The position numbers were made by a program, and so were the translations under genes. Below are positions 48,679 through 63,022 of a DNA stretch of 64,000 bases, one piece after another. The DNA is taken from the NCBI GenBank assembly GCA_013397845.1, contig VZTG01001872.1, forward strand, positions 251,670 to 315,669, written 5' to 3'. The notes beneath the pieces were generated by a model. The model did no database searches. It saw only the letters and a program-made list of their open reading frames with translations, and was not told the origin of the DNA. Position 1 is the stretch's first letter; every line of letters starts with the position of its first letter. The stretch comes from Melanocharis versteri (lineage: Eukaryota; Chordata; Aves; Passeriformes; Melanocharitidae).

Positions 48679-50684
48679 TAAACCGGTGCTGATTCTTGCA
48701 ACTCAAACAGCTTTTGCCGATAGCACCCACACTGTTTGGCAGTTGTGAAACTGATTTTGAATGATTTTGGACTGCTTGTGAATTCATGATGAAGGCTTCT
48801 CAAAAAAAAACTTACGGGTGTCTTTTTTTAATTTGCAGTTTACTGTATTCATTTTATGTAAAATTCTAAAGACAACTAAATATTCAGTTGTAATTTATAT
48901 TTATAAATTTAATGTTCTACTGCACTGTCAAAAATATGCTGATTATAATTTCAGTTTGCACTTTTTGTTTTGGAAAAGATGATTTTTATATTTAAAAGAA
49001 AACAAAACAAAACCAAAACCTGAAAAACCCACAAGGTGTGTTTGACTTTTTGACATGAAATGTATTGTATCAGCAGCACGTGAGAGCCCACAAAGGAAGG
49101 CTAGGGAAGGGGCAAATCCAGACACGAGAAAGAAGAGGACAAGGTGGCCACCTCAGGATCAGCTGAACATTCCCAGTACCCATTTCAAGGGACAGAATCC
49201 TCACAAGGATCTCTGAACTTGCACTCACCAAAGTGTTAGTGGTTGGCAGTGCTGAATTTCTACTACCCAGCTGTGGAATTTTCAGATTAGGACTCTCAGA
49301 TCCAGGACAGGATGGAAGCAGATGGGTAACTAATAGTTTCTCACCATTAGCTATGCACATTAGTCGTTTGCATGATAAGGGGTAGAGCAATATTTAATTA
49401 CTTTAAACAAAGTAACTCGGATAACTGTATGAGGTAACACAACTTGACATATTTTCATAGGTTAAAACACATTGAGAAACTTAGTTTCTTTCCTGTGTGC
49501 TGATCTTCAGTCACACAGGCCTTGCTTTACCAGCACTGATTTTTGGCACCAACTTTAAAAACTGATGCTAGTAAAACAGGAGCTACCTGTCATATTACTC
49601 AATATAAAAGTGATCATATAATTAATGTAGTACTATTCTTCTGAGTATCACTTTTCTCTACCTCCTTTGCACTAAAGAGTAAAATAAGTGAGAAAATGCT
49701 GGGAAGATCCCTGTTGCTTGAGGCATTCCTGCAAAATTCAGTCACCAATCTGGCACCAATTTTTTATAGGAAGAGTTCTACCATGCTTTGGAAACTCGGT
49801 TAGATTTGAAATCCCTTCGTACAACTACTGCAAACATTGACAGAGTACATTCTGACAGTGTAAGGATAGAAGTGTCCTGTCATGAGCATGAGGTTCAATG
49901 GCACTAGATCAGGCCCCTATTAGATGCGGAGTGTACCCAAAACAGGTCCAGCCCTTACCTTTATCAGGACCCAGTAACAGATTAAGCAGGGCAGTTTTGC
50001 TCTGAAAAATACAGACTGTGGCCATCTGGGCTAAGATTTCGGTAGCATTTTTTTTTTCAGTGATACTGACATTTAAACAAACCATTAGTTTAAACTTGCA
50101 TCCAATTTACATTTTATGTTCTCACACTTATTTAACCATTGCAGAATATCTGGTGAAAATATCTAGTATTTCTTACTCCCCTTTATTGCAGATGTCTGGG
50201 CTCACAGGCTTGATCTTGTAGGTGCCCACAGCTACAGGTCAGGGAAGAAACAGATCAGTCAGGTGAAATGGGCAACTCTAAAGTGCTTTTACCTGATCCT
50301 TTTTCTGGTTTAGAGTATTCAACAGATTGCCTCAAAACTAGTCCACTTCCCTCAGCCCATGCTCCCCATTTGAACAGGTTTTCATTCCATAAGCACTGGT
50401 ACCTTTTCTGAATCATGAGTAGCATATCTAATTTAGACAGCTTTCTCATCAACAATATTATATGACATGATGCAATGACTGGATAATGTTTCTCACACAT
50501 CTTTTGTAATTTATTCCTTGTGGGTAAGTCTTAGTTATAGGATCAGGGCCCCATTGCACTAGGTTTTGAAAATCTCCCTTTACTCACTGTTCTTGTGTGA
50601 CAACTACTACATTATCAAAACCAGATGTAGTACCCAAAATTCATTGAAGCTTCTGCTGTCAACCTTCTGTCAAACATGACTGAA
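48679..50684 (+). other. FBXO48 3' UTR and intergenic DNA
   Basis: AT-rich after the stop. A variant TATAAA near 48900 and nearby T-rich sequence could end the transcript, but no canonical AATAAA is well placed. The rest holds nothing recognisable. Confidence 0.4.
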
Positions 50685-52765
50685 GTGCGTCCTGGCTTGA
50701 AAGACAGGTGTCTGCCAAGGAAGGCGGCAACCTCCCTTGGAATGGCAAATGTGACCCGCTTCCCTCCAAATTACTGTAACTTTGAAATTACGGAGCTTTC
50801 AGGCAAAGATATGAGAAAAGGAATAACAGTTCTTTACTACTACATATATATATATGACAAGGCGAACAACAGCAACAGCAGCAACAACAAACAGAACCAG
50901 AAACGCAGTAAGAGCCTTCTCTCGGTCGTCAAGCACTTTCCCCTTTGGTGCAGTTCCGGTCACAGCCAGCAGGGGCGCGGTTGGCTCCTGGCCGGGCAGG
51001 TGCGATGAGTCCCCCTCGGCTGCAGGGGGCGCTGTGGTGCGAGCTGGACCGCCTCTCTGCACGCGGCGATGGCGGGCGGGCCGGCAGGAGAGACGGAGAA
51101 GGGGATTCCTCTACAAACCCTCAGGAGCAGCCGGGCCCGGTGCCCTTCCGGATTGCGAAATGGGCCGTAGCAGGAACCTCGGAGCAGCAAGCTGGAGTGG
51201 TGATTTGCGCCAACACCGAGCTGAAAGTCACCTCAGAGACTGACTCAGTGAGGTGGGTATTTGCTTTATTTGGTGCCGGGTACGTAGGGGACCGCTCCTC
51301 CCAACACGTACGCCTAGCACTTTTACACAGCACGATATGTGGTTAAATTTCATGCGTATTCACTACATTCCTTGGGATAGGAGTGGTTATACAGATTACT
51401 TCTCGGAAATCATTAATATCATTAGCATACGTGACACGCAAGCGCAGTGTACTCTGGCGGTCGCACTGAGGAAGGCTCCGAGTCTTCCTCGGGAGTCGTT
51501 CCGATGAAGGCTGGCAGTCTCCTCACTCTGCCCTTTTCACCTTTCTTTCTGAAGCATGTGCAATCCTTCCCTGGCTGGTTCAGCGTTTTCTGCTGACCAT
51601 AGGTTTTGTTCCTCTTATCTTGGCAAGGTGCATTCTGTTTCTCTTATCTTGACAAGGCTAAAGCACATCCTGCTTTTTAGGCTCGTGATTAATATTTGCT
51701 GACTCTTGTGAAAAACGAGATTCACTCTCCTGTTAAAAATTTAAGAGTATAATAAAAGACAATAAGGGACGAAAGGTAAAGCAAAAGTTAACAGCGCTGG
51801 GTGCCCAGGCACTCGGCTGAGAGCGCACCTTGTTACGGCGGAGACACTCTTTATATACTCTTTCTATTGCATCAGCTTGTTGCATATTCATAAACAATTA
51901 TGCATATTTAAACTTTCCCCTAAACTATTTTACATGTTCCAGGAGCTGCTTAGCATGGCTCCTCCTTGGATCCGCCTTTTTAGAGCATGCGTAGTCCTTT
52001 TGGAGAATCCTGTATCTTTNAATTAACATTATATGCATAATATCCATTTCGATATTTGCGAAAAGCCAATACTATAACATGTATTTATCACACTCTTAAT
52101 AGTTAACTCATGCTTACATGAGTTAACTATTGATCAACTCCTTTCAGTGGCAGAGGCAAGCAGACCCCGGCGTGGCAAACAAAACGCAGCAGAAACTCCA
52201 CAGGCGTAGCAGGAACCGCGGGGTGTTGGGCAGACACGGGGAGTTGGTTTAAAGTGTAGTGAAAAAGCTCGAGGGAGCGGCAGAGAACAGCAGGGCTGAG
52301 CAGTGGCAGCGGGCTTCTGCAAGCAGTCGGGAGAGGCTCCCTCCGAGGGGCTCGGACTCCTGGGTTTTCCTCTGGGGCACCCGAGTAGATGGTGAGGGTC
52401 CTTTCCAGTGGGGTCAGGTGGTGATAAGGTCCCAGTTCTACAGCTGCTGTTAAAAACAGCTTCACGCACGGTAGGAGAAGCTGGGGGAGGACAAGAGCTC
52501 CGCAGTGGCAGCGAGTCCTCTGGGCAGCCACGGTCCGTTCCCCTCCGAGCCGAGAGCCAGAGAGAGACCGAGGAGTTGAGCCCAGCCCCTCGCCCCCCAG
52601 CCAAAATCTCTTGGTATCTCTGCCCTTTCCCAAGAGAAAAAAACCCCTCACCTATGAGAGTGCAGCCAGCTGCACCCCCTCCTCCTTGGCTACACCATTT
52701 GTCTCTCTTAAGTGCCGTCGTTATCATCTCTTAGGCAACAGATGGGAGAAAATTCCCTGAGGGAA
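50685..52765 (-). mobile_element. ERV LTR, second copy of the 7669-8830 family, split by another LTR
   Basis: 50685-51240 and 52093-52765 together align in order with 7669-8830 ('tttcaggcaaagatatgaga', 'gcaggggcgcggttggctcc' and 'gaaaattccctgaggg' phrases). The copies are diverged, and the order is broken by an inserted 852-bp LTR. Minus-strand orientation. Confidence 0.75.
51241..52092 (-). mobile_element. ERV LTR nested in an older LTR
   Basis: On the minus strand it starts TGTGATAAATACATG and ends CTCACTGAGTCA, with AATAAAGC in the last 50 bases, giving an 852-bp TG...CA element. Related to 23699-24168. No clean target-site duplication is visible. It interrupts the older LTR copy, so it is the younger insertion. 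Confidence 0.65.
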
Positions 52766-55700
52766 AAAGAAGAAAAAAAAAAGAATGCTAACCTCCCAAC
52801 AAGTGTAACTCAGAGTAAAGAGCATTCCTAAATATAGAGGATGTAGCACAAAGGTCAATGAATTGCAAACACTGCTTCCACTATTGTTAGCTATTCTGCT
52901 CCAAGATTTTATTTAGTTAGCTCAAATTAAAAAAAATGAAACCAACATGAAAACCCACACCCAAGAACTTTGAAGGTGCTGCTTCAGTCCCTGCTCACAG
53001 CATGTTTTACCCTGACTTTAAGAGAACTAGAAGCACAAAAAGTGCATCTAAATTAATCAAGAAAAAAACAATAGTAGCAGTATATTCTCATCACCTCAAA
53101 ACTGCCCAATTTTTTAAATCATAACATAGGAAAACTGTACAATAATGGATCTAGTCCCTCAACTTTCTCATCCAGCCTCCTCTGTTACCTCCAGTCTGTA
53201 ACTCTCTGACATTTATCCCCTATTCCTGCTCCTTTCATGCCCCTGTGCTGTAAGTTCTCATATATTTGTCTCAGGATACAGTTTGTAAATAGAATAATTT
53301 TTCAGGTATGAATCCTAACACAGATACTTCACTGTGCACTCAGATGCAGCTTTTCCCTGTTCTGGAATGAACATTAAGAATCCCCAGTATCTGTTGTGTC
53401 TCTGCCTCTGTTCAGATCAGGTGGCTGTGCCTCTTTGAACACAAGGAATTAAACATGCAGCTATGCAATTACACAAGGCCTGCATCTTTAAACCTGGAGG
53501 TTTAAACAGTGGTGTAAATTTCTTGTGAGAAAATCTATTACTGAGAAAAAAGAGTATTTAAGTACAAATCCTCATAAGAACAAAGTTTTCTTCAAATCCT
53601 CATAAGAACAAACTTTTCTTCCTCTCCCTGCTCTGACTCCTTCCTTTAAGTGTTTTAATTCCCCCTGGAGATTTCATTACATTAATTCTGGTGACCTGTT
53701 CTACTCCTCTCTGCCCGTGCACCATCTACTCAGCCTCCCGTCTCTGCTGCAGGATGGATGCGTTCTCCATCCTTGGCACTCCTTGCACCACCTGGTCTGG
53801 ACTCATCTCTTACCCCTTCTACCTGCCAGCAAAAGCCACTGAAATGCCAGCAACAGGAAGATTGTACCAATGCCTAAATTAGCACTCGTATGTGGGTGTC
53901 CTTCCCCAGAGAGCATCCTCAGCAGCTAATATCACACGCGCAGAGCCCACACCACCCCGGGGCATGCCTTAGCTACCCTCACACCTTGGTGGCTGGTGAA
54001 ACCCTTTTTCCACTCCAGTGCTTACCTCTTACCCATGAGTTTTTGCGGAAGTGCAAAGTTCTACTTCTGCAAACCCCGCTGACCTTCCCATGCCACTTTT
54101 ATGCCCCTACTTGGAAGGTGTCAGCTGCAGAAAGGTGCCTGAGGCATCCATCACCCAGGCTTCCCATTAGCCACCTGGCCTTCCTGCCATTCACCTTCCT
54201 ACCCACCCGGCTTTCCTAGGAGACAGGGGCCTTTGGAGAAAGCACATGAAGTTTGTGTCTGCAGAGCTGTTTGCAAATATTTTCTGCCCACACAACTCAG
54301 TTATGCAACTGGGGCTTAAACCAGCCAAGCTTCTGTGAGGAAAAAAGGCTTCCCCGCTGCACAAAACCCTGTGAGCTGCTGCACAGCTGGATATCAAAAA
54401 GACCGGCACTGAAGCTCAGCTGGAGGGCCCCTCAGGTCAGCATTTTATTTCTGCATCTCTGAAACCACCTGTGGTGTTTTTAATAACACCTGTTGGTGTT
54501 AGAACGCTCCTTGCAACTACTCGCTGTTGCAGTGCTCCATTTTTGAAGTGAGGAGCTGACGGTGTGGCTTTATTTCATCATGGTGCAGGATGTGGCTTTG
54601 GGCCATTGCCATTAACAGACTAAATGAGAAAGCATGCACGAGATATTTAATCACCACGGACTTTTAATCAGACTACTCAGATTTCAAGGCTAATTTTGTC
54701 ATGTGTTTTTGCCAATAGGCAGAAACATGCAGATAGTCATGTCTTTATCCTGATCATCTTTGGGAGGTACCAAGTGACAAAGTATCCCAACGGAAGACGG
54801 AACAGTTGAGCTCAGGACTGGGATCAGATGCTTCAGACCACCAGAGCTGACAGGAAGACAATAAAAGCATGCAGCTGGGAGGACTTGGGTGGTGGTGGTG
54901 TTATTTTCTTTACTTTCCCTCCAGATGGATTTGGGATGAGGTATATTGGATTACCAAGAGCATGTTGACACTTGGCAGTCATTTTTCACCATATAGCTTG
55001 TTCAGAAAAGTCCATCTCCAAAACCACAAAAGAAATCACCTGCTGCATTTAACTCCGTAAGTCAGCAGCAGCTTGTGATCAACATAACGCTAAGAATTGA
55101 GTGTTGGGGGCCGGGAGGGGTTCAGGCCTCAGTGCTAAGGGCTAAGGGCTCAGTGCTATGATGCCACTTCTGCTATTCTGGTAAACCAAAAAACCCAAGC
55201 TATAACTGTGGGTTGGAAGGGAAGAAGGAGGGAGGTGATGCACTGCAAACTCAGAGGTCCTGGAGGACCTACCAAGATGAAACCCAAGAGGATAATTCTA
55301 TGTAGTGGCCCAGTTTGCTGCGGTCTCCCCCAGCCCCTCAGAATCACCCTGTCCGGCACTGCCAACCCATGTCCAGCAACTATGGAGGGGAATAAAACCC
55401 CGCCTGGTAGAGTGTGCGAATTAGGTACAACATTAGCTTGTTTTGACTCACGTTTAAAAATGTTGTTAAGACAACACATGTTGTTTTTAATGCACAGTCC
55501 TTAGAAACCTTAGGAGGCAAAGGAGCTGCTGTTTGCCGGGCCAGGGGTGTTGACTGCATGGGCTGTTTTGTTGCTGACATACCAGACACTTCCAGCTATA
55601 CACTAAGGCTTTTCCAGATGCCACAGGACACCAGTGGCCATGAGATAATGTATCAGTCATAGCACCAAATATTGCTTTTAAACATCTCCGTGGTCTCAGA

Positions 55701-58700
55701 ACACCAAAACCAAAAGATGCTGCCAGCTGCCTATTGGGAGATTCAGCTTGAAGACTTGAACCGAAAGTATAGGTTGAGCAAGCTGGGAACAGAGAGAAAA
55801 CTTCAATCAAACAAACCAGCCAACTTAAGCCTTTAATCCTTATATGGGAAAAAGGAAAAGTTGAGAAAGACAAAGTATTTTTTTTTGCAGCAGCAGCAGT
55901 ATCTAGCAACTAATAGATGAAAGATTACAATACCCCATAAGAGCTTTACTTTTCTGTTGCATTGAAGGAATATTTTCAATAGCTTCCACTACTTTTCCAT
56001 CACATTGCTAAAGAACAAGAGCACTAAACAAATATATCTGGGAGATCCTAACACCTAGGTTTCACCAGGTACACTATTTAGCCATTTAACAGCCTAACCA
56101 GTGACAAAAACATGCCTAAAGTCACCTAGAGTGGCTGACTAAACTAAATCAGCTTTTCTAATGCACCTTTATTTTTGAACATCACTGGTCTGTAGACAAT
56201 TTGTTTCACTAAGTTATACTGCTCTCTGAAGTAATTTTAACACGCGCCTCATCAACATGCGTACCTAAGAGATAACAACACTAGGGACCTGCTCAAACAG
56301 GAACATTACAACAGCACCCCATACCCATAGAGCAACTACATATCTATGTACAGCTCGCAAGTGTGAGGAAATGAGAGGAAGTTCTTACTGTTTAAGGGGG
56401 TGACTAAAGAACACATGGTATGTTGTAGCAACTCTAAAATGACACTAGGCATTTATGTTTTCTCATCCAAGATCCACTCTATGATGCCTAAAAGCAGAAA
56501 CACAAGCTCTCTTTCAGGATGTTTAGGTCAAAGTAGTTATAAGTATATGGGGAGGGCAGAAGAGAAAGGGAAAATTGAAGGTGTAACTTGGGAAAGAAAC
56601 CATTTCTTTAAGTAAAAATACTAATTAAGAGAAACCCAGACCAACAAACCAACCTTATTTTACCAGTTGTATACCAGAATAATGAAATACTTCCTTTTAG
56701 CAAAAAACTACATGAGAGTGTTAAAAGCCTGATCTAAATAACACTTCCTATTATTCAAAAATATCTCACACATGTGCACTGATTTTGTTACTGTACTTTA
56801 ACCATCATGTACTTGAGAAACACAGCAACTCAAGCTTTCAAAAGCAGGACATCTACATACACCAGAAGCAATGAAGGACAGAAGAGATGGTTTCTTGATT
56901 TTCTTTTGATATACTTTGGTGATTAAGAAAGGATTTTCAGACTTTTCCTTATGATATGGAAGCAGGTACATGAAAAGACTGATCATACATTGATTTACAT
57001 AAGTGATGCTCTATTAGTCTGCAATAGGCTGTTCTAGTATATTGGATAAAGATAGAGGGGCTAATAGCAATACTCTAAGAAGAGAGTTCTCAATGTCCTT
57101 CTTACATCAGAGTTTGAGGATGTAGGAAGATTAGGGTGTCTCGTTATTTGGGATTTTTTAATTAAACTAGTCAATCCCCAGGTCTCTTTCCTCTCCCTTG
57201 ATCACTCCAGTTTATTAATATTCAAAATTTTGGTGAAAGACATACTGAAGGCAAATTTTAAAAAATACTAACATCATCTCTCTCCCTTTCTAGTGCTGGA
57301 AGCAAAATTCCATCAGTTTTATCAGCATTTCCCTTTGATTATTTTCCTCTCTCCTGCTCAGTCATCTTTTAATGAGTTGAAGAAAAGGAGGGAAAGACAT
57401 CGCCATCTTAAAAGAAAGGCAGAGTCTATGCAGGAAAGTGAAGAGTTTTACTGTATCCCATTTAACATGGAAGGCCAATGAAGCATGAAAAGCAGAATTT
57501 TACTCAGCTTTCATACAGTCTTAGTCTCCCTTTCACTGCACTGGAAGAAAAAAAAAATTAAGCAATCTATGAGAACCAGAAACAAAGTATGGAAAGCCAC
57601 AGTTTTGGTTCTAAGTGCAAAGCAGGAAGTCCCATGTTCTAATCACCGCCCCCCCCCCCAATGTTATTTTGAAGCCAAATAAGAAGTTCTATTTCAAGAA
57701 GTCTGATGAGTAACAACAAAAGAAGAACCTTGTTTTCAGTCAGAGTTCACCTCGAGCACAGAAGAATCTCTATACGTCAATGAGAAGATCACAGTTCACA
57801 AACAAAAAATATGTGCACTTTTCAAAACACAAACTGAAAGCACCCACAGGAATACCAACAACCTGCAGAGGACTCTTATTTACTCATTTTGCTTTTTCAA
57901 GTTCCTCCTATAGTCTCCTACAGTTTTAAAAGGTACAAACTGAAAAAGAACAACCGAAAAACCCAACCCATTCCCACTCCACTGCCCTCCCCCAAAAACT
58001 CCCACGCTACTTAAATGTTTCTGGCCCCCACCAAAAAGATTATTAAAGGAAATTTTTTCTGGATTTCAGTGTTGCCTAAGCTTGAACTCAGAACAAATGG
58101 AGGCACACTTCAAACAGTGAAAAGCACTAATCAAGAGCCCTGTGATGCAAGTAGTCTAAACTCAAAATAACTTCTCAAATATTTGGGAACAAATTAGGGG
58201 GAAAAAAAAAGGTGTTTAACATTTGTGGTAAAGTGAACTCTAAGCCAAAGACAGAAGAGGTACTACTGCATTGAAGAGTTATATGTAATATTGTGAGAAG
58301 AAATGAAAATAAAAACTTGTCTAAAAGAGAGGTTTGACAATAAACATTAGATACCTCAGAGGCCTTGACTAGTTTTTCGTCTTTATGAACAAGCTTTGAT
58401 TAAATATTACTAAATAAACTGTTCTATTACTAAAACACATTTTCAGTAGACCTTTCACACTTTCTGTTAACTATTCTTTCAAATAAGAAGCAAAGACAGC
58501 ACACTGCAAAGATAAGCACCAAAATAACTACACTTATCAACAACGTTATATCATCTCACCCTTCAGAAGAAAGCTGCAGGGCAGGGAAAGTAAACAGCTC
58601 TTTGAAAAAAAGTGCTGGAGACACATAAAATCCAAACTACCTCCATATGTGTTGTTTGTTGGATTATAAGAAGTAATAACATCAGTAGCTGAAAGCTTGT

Positions 58701-59569
58701 TGGGCTGGGGTTATTATTTTTTCAGCATCTGTGTTTGTGGTTTGCTTCGTACTGTTTTCTTTTAATCTTCATTTTAAAATGGAAGTAGGAGCGCTGTGTC
58801 TTATGTGGGTGTTTTTATGGATGCGTGGTTATTCAACATACCCAGAAATCTGACCCTGACTGTAGTAAGCTCATAATCAGTGTTCCAGGGGAGGGAAAAC
58901 TGCTCAGTGCAAGCTGTGACAAGACAAACATGAACTTAAAGGGGTATTTATATGGGATCATATTTTACAAGTCTTTCAGTAACTGAAGATTTTAAATATA
59001 ATCCTTGCTTATTTTGCTGTCCTTTAGACTAGTTCTTTTTTATAAGTAAAAAAGAAACTGATGTTAACGTAGTAATTGCTGAGGGCGTTAAGTAGAAGTG
59101 TGATTTAAATAGTTAGAGGGTGAAAGTTAGAGGAAGCATGACACATGTAGGTCTGCTCTTCTGTTTTCTCCCTTTTATTTAGTAGTTCCTTGCACAAAGT
59201 TGCCTCTCTCTTCTTTGTGCCACTATTTAGGATCTGTGCCTCTTCCACGCCTTCTGACTTACTAGGCTGGCCTCATCATCTCTCATAGACAGGTGGTTGC
59301 TTTTTAATGCTGAATTCCCTTGGACAAGATCTTCTCACTGCTGCCAAGAAGCAGAGGCACCTACAAACCCTTGAAATGTGTCTTCTGACACACTGCCTAT
59401 GAGATTACAGAGCCCATGGATATAGGATGGTACAGATGTAAGAGCTCTTCCATAAATACACTAACTAACATCCTCTGCCTGAGAAAACACCATTCATAGG
59501 TGGTCAGCCATACCCTGGACTGGGTGCAAGTAAAAATGATAAGGTCATAGACTGGTAAAACATTTTAGT
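52766..59569. other. Intergenic DNA between FBXO48 and PLEK
   Basis: AT-rich, with no supported exon or RNA gene. It contains a tandem pair of 26-bp units near 53566-53622 ('caaatcctcataagaacaaa'), a poly-C tract near 57648 and scattered A-rich runs. Open frames at 55487-55909 (-) and 57293-57481 (+) have no recognisable homology. Confidence 0.5.
53566..53622. repeat. 26-bp tandem duplication
   Basis: Two adjacent copies of a unit beginning 'caaatcctcataagaacaaa' and ending 'ttttctt', differing at one base. Confidence 0.85.
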
Positions 59570-61228
59570 TTTATTAAAAAGCAGCAGTCAGGTCCCTTCT
59601 TTGGTAAGCTGGACAAGTTTCTGTTGTTTGGTTGTGTGTTTTTTCTCTCTTTTCCTGTGCCCTTGGGTATTTTTGGGTTAGTGAGCTCTGAAAGCAAAAA
59701 TAAGCAGCAACAAGCAGCAATTATCAAGAAAGCAGGCAGAGCAAACAGTGGATATTTTTATCATGAGTCTTCCTTCCTCAGAATAACACATCAGACTTCA
59801 GCCATCCCGTTAACTTGCATGAGAGACAGGAAATGCCTGCCAGAAGCCGATTTCTGCGGGCCAGCTTAAGTGGACATGATGATGCAGTGTCTCAGCCTGC
59901 TGCTCCTGCCAGGCTGTGTTTTCTTTGCGATAAGTAGTGCAAGGCAACAGGGCTTTAGGCTCATTAGCTCAGCTACAGGTATAATTAAGCACAACTGAAG
60001 AGAAGCTTTAGCTCCACGTTTATTTTTAGACGGAAGAGATCCCAATAAGAATTCTTAAGGATAAGGTGCCTTATTACATCTAGGAACAGAGTTTTAAAGG
60101 TTTTGAAGTTTCCTTCACTCAAACATCAGTCTGTACCAGGAACAGCTTACATGCAGAATCCGACATTAACTTGATTTTCAACTCCCCCTTAGAGTTTAAG
60201 ACTTAGAAGTTTGTTTGATATACAGTCAGACAAAAATGCAAGGATTAATCAGGTGAACTGACCCTATCAAATAAAAACATTTATTTCAGTTACAAGCACA
60301 AGGTTTCTCTTATATTACTAAGGCACTGAATCAAGGACTGAGTATGTTGCTGGAGGTTAAAAAAGGAAAACCTAATCAGAACCACTTCAATCAATAGTTC
60401 AAGTAACCAACCTATGCATCCTTTCCCTTGTCCTGCAAGATTCTCAATTCAAATAGAGTACAGTACCTGACTACCCAGCATCTGCTTTCTAGACTTAAAT
60501 AAAGGGAAACAATGGTCCCAGGGCAGATTCTTGTGGAGAAATTTAGCAAGGGTTAAAATTGGGTGATACAGAGTTCGAAGTGAGATTGCTTTGTGTTTGA
60601 AATACTGTGGGAAGAGACTTTTCCTCATACTGCTGTCATGGAATAATACTTGGTTCCACATGGTGTTTCCATAGTTGTCGGCATTCTTCCCTCTCTTAAT
60701 GCTGACATATTATAAAGGAGTGGATCAGGTTTCCAAGTGAGTTGACTTCTTTTCCTTATATCTATGGCATTATTTGTATAAGTGAACAAACAAGATCTGG
60801 TAAAGAAAAAAGTGTAAAACTTGTCTGGAGAAGACTGAAACACATGAAAATCCTGAAACACATCACAGGCTGAAAGAGGGTGATTAATTGAGGTCCTCTC
60901 CGTCAGTGACACGACTCTGTCCCCTGTTAATGGTGAGATTCCCACTATCAGCTGTGGCAACAGGTACAACCTTCTCAAGGTAGACTGATTACTCTAAGCA
61001 ACACACACTAATGTGGCATGTTCTATGTTATAATTTAGTAAAATATTACCATAACACAAGTGGAAAAATGTTAGTTTGTTAGTGCCCGCTATAGAATTGA
61101 AAGTTCCAACCAGTCCTCACCCCCAACACACAAGCCCTTTGGGATGATACTGTTTTTCTTGGTGAAATGCTAAATTCTGTTTTGAGTAACTAATTTAATT
61201 TGTCTGTCTTCTTGTTGGCAGGTCATCT
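59570..61228 (-). terminator. PLEK: PLEK 3' UTR with candidate poly(A) signals
   Basis: Minus-strand AATAAA motifs lie at about 60284-60279 (followed by a T/GT-rich stretch) and 59575-59570. They would give 3' UTRs of about 0.95 or 1.65 kb. I cannot choose between them. Confidence 0.4.
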
Positions 61229-63022
61229 TCATTTACCAGTCCTAGCAACTGACTGGATTGCTTTGATCCACTCTGTACGCTCTGTGGATGAGGCTGCTTG
61301 CAAGTAATAGTGGATTTCATTTGCTGTGATGATCTCAAAGAGGATGTTGTCAGCATCATACTTCTTGGCTACAGGGAAAAATAAGAAAGTCAGCTATGAG
61401 AGAAAGAAGTCTTGTACTTTCAATATTTACTCCTTTACACACTGTAAGGGGATCTCCTTTCTTTCTACAGCTGAGCCTGATCAGGCCTTCACAAAGATTG
61501 GGTCCAAGAGATGAGTCTCTCTCTCAGAGAAACCACTCATGAATTCTACACATTTCACCTTCAGGAGTGTCTGGTTAGTTGGTCTCAAATCATGGAAGGA
61601 TCTCCAATCCTGCAGACAGATCATATTCCCCAAACCCTCCCATGTCTTGCCAGCTACAAAAACAAGATGTTTGAGTTCATGTCACATCCGTCTGTTTCTT
61701 TTCTGAGATGCCAATAAACTTTTTTGCTGGATATGATCGTCAGCCTCTCCTGTGGAGAGGAGAATGCATGAAATTGATGTTTCTTGGTCCTTGCAGTAAC
61801 ACCATTTCTGTTCCCACAACTTCTAGCTTTGGGAGGGAAGAGAAGGTGGACAGTAACAATTTGTTGGCATAACCATTTCTAACATGAAGCTTCCATCCCA
61901 AATTCATTTGCTAAAGAGATCAAACTCAGCTTACTTTGCCTAAAGGCCAGTTATCCTAACACAGGGTTTGTGTCATCCTTTTGACCAGCCTTCCCTAAAG
62001 TACTGACAATACACAAGATTCCCTGTTGCTACCTTTACCACAGTACCCTTCCCCAGTAATTCAGGCAGCAAGAGAGGGACCAGTTACTAGAATTACTGAA
62101 TCATCGTACATAGATTGCTTTGGAATAAAAACCACTTGTGATTTCAGGCAGATTGAAAGGGGGGTTTTGTACCAAAAGCTTATTATAGAGCTCATTCAAT
62201 ATGGTTCCTTACTGTCTGGCATATCTTCCACTGCTGTCACCACACAGCCTCTCAAGTGAATTGCTCCCAGTGGCTCTTCTCCCTGGGGAGGACATGAAAT
62301 CAAAATGAAATGCAACAGGTCTGAAACCGTTTGCATGTGGCTACATTTCCAGAATGGAAACAAAACCATTTGATTACTTAGTCTGTCTCACCTGAGAGAA
62401 CAGGGGAACTTCAGTCTGTGTGTGACATGGAGGGTTAGGGGTATGGTAAGGGAAAGGCTTACAAATAAATAGGGAATCTCTTGTGATTTAGAATTCAGGA
62501 TGTGCAGAATATTTAGCATGGGAATGAGCCCATTAGAATTATACAAGAAATAGGATGCCATGTCTCAGCCCGGCACGGCAAATACCTCAAATATAAACTG
62601 CAAAATTACTGTATTGTGTTCATTTGCACTTAGGACCTCATTTGTTTAGATCAAGTGAGAGTACACATTAATTCTAACTAATCACAGATAAGAGGTGAAA
62701 ATACAGTTCAGTGTTACTTGTTCCCAGGTCTGGGTGGCACTTGCCACCCTGACTTGAGAGCCCCAGAAACCATCCTTCACTCATGCAGAGGATGGCTAGG
62801 CCATGTAGGAACAAACAGTCCCACTGTCCTGCCTGATCTTCCCTGTCACATCCTCATGCAAATACTCCATCCATGTAGGTACTTCTACAAGGCACTAGAT
62901 TCAAAAACAAACAGGGAAATAAACCGAATCTCTCTTACTCCAGCAGGATCATAATAGTGAAGATATGCAGGATCATCTCTCAAAACGAACTTTCTCACTT
63001 TCCAGTTCTTCCTCCGATGTCC
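61229..63022 (-). CDS. PLEK: Pleckstrin, last three coding exons (C-terminal PH domain), partial
   Basis: Exons 63022-62939 (84 nt), 62282-62213 (70 nt) and 61368-61229 (140 nt, TGA at 61231-61229) encode the last 97 residues. Seen: GHRRKNWKVRKFVLR and DPAYLHYYDPAG, then PLGAIHLRGCVVTAVED, then NILFEIITANEIHYYLQAA and TEWIKAIQSVARTGK. This is the order of the second PH domain of pleckstrin, with the invariant Trp of the final PH helix. All borders are GT-AG and phases join. Family knowledge: a cytosolic protein kinase C substrate of platelets and leukocytes with PH-DEP-PH architecture, binding phosphoinositides. The first PH, the DEP domain and the start of PH2 lie beyond position 64000. PLEK2 is less likely given the sequence and the FBXO48 neighbour. 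Confidence 0.95.

Noticed and set aside
55487..55909. 140-codon minus ORF, considered as a decayed retroviral pol fragment
   Set aside because: No integrase, reverse transcriptase or protease motif could be recognised on either strand, and there are no flanking LTRs.
57293..57481. Lys/Arg/Glu-rich 62-codon ORF preceded by an acceptor-like CCCTTTCTAG
   Set aside because: No matching donor or neighbouring exon and no recognised family. The composition is what A-rich sequence gives by chance.
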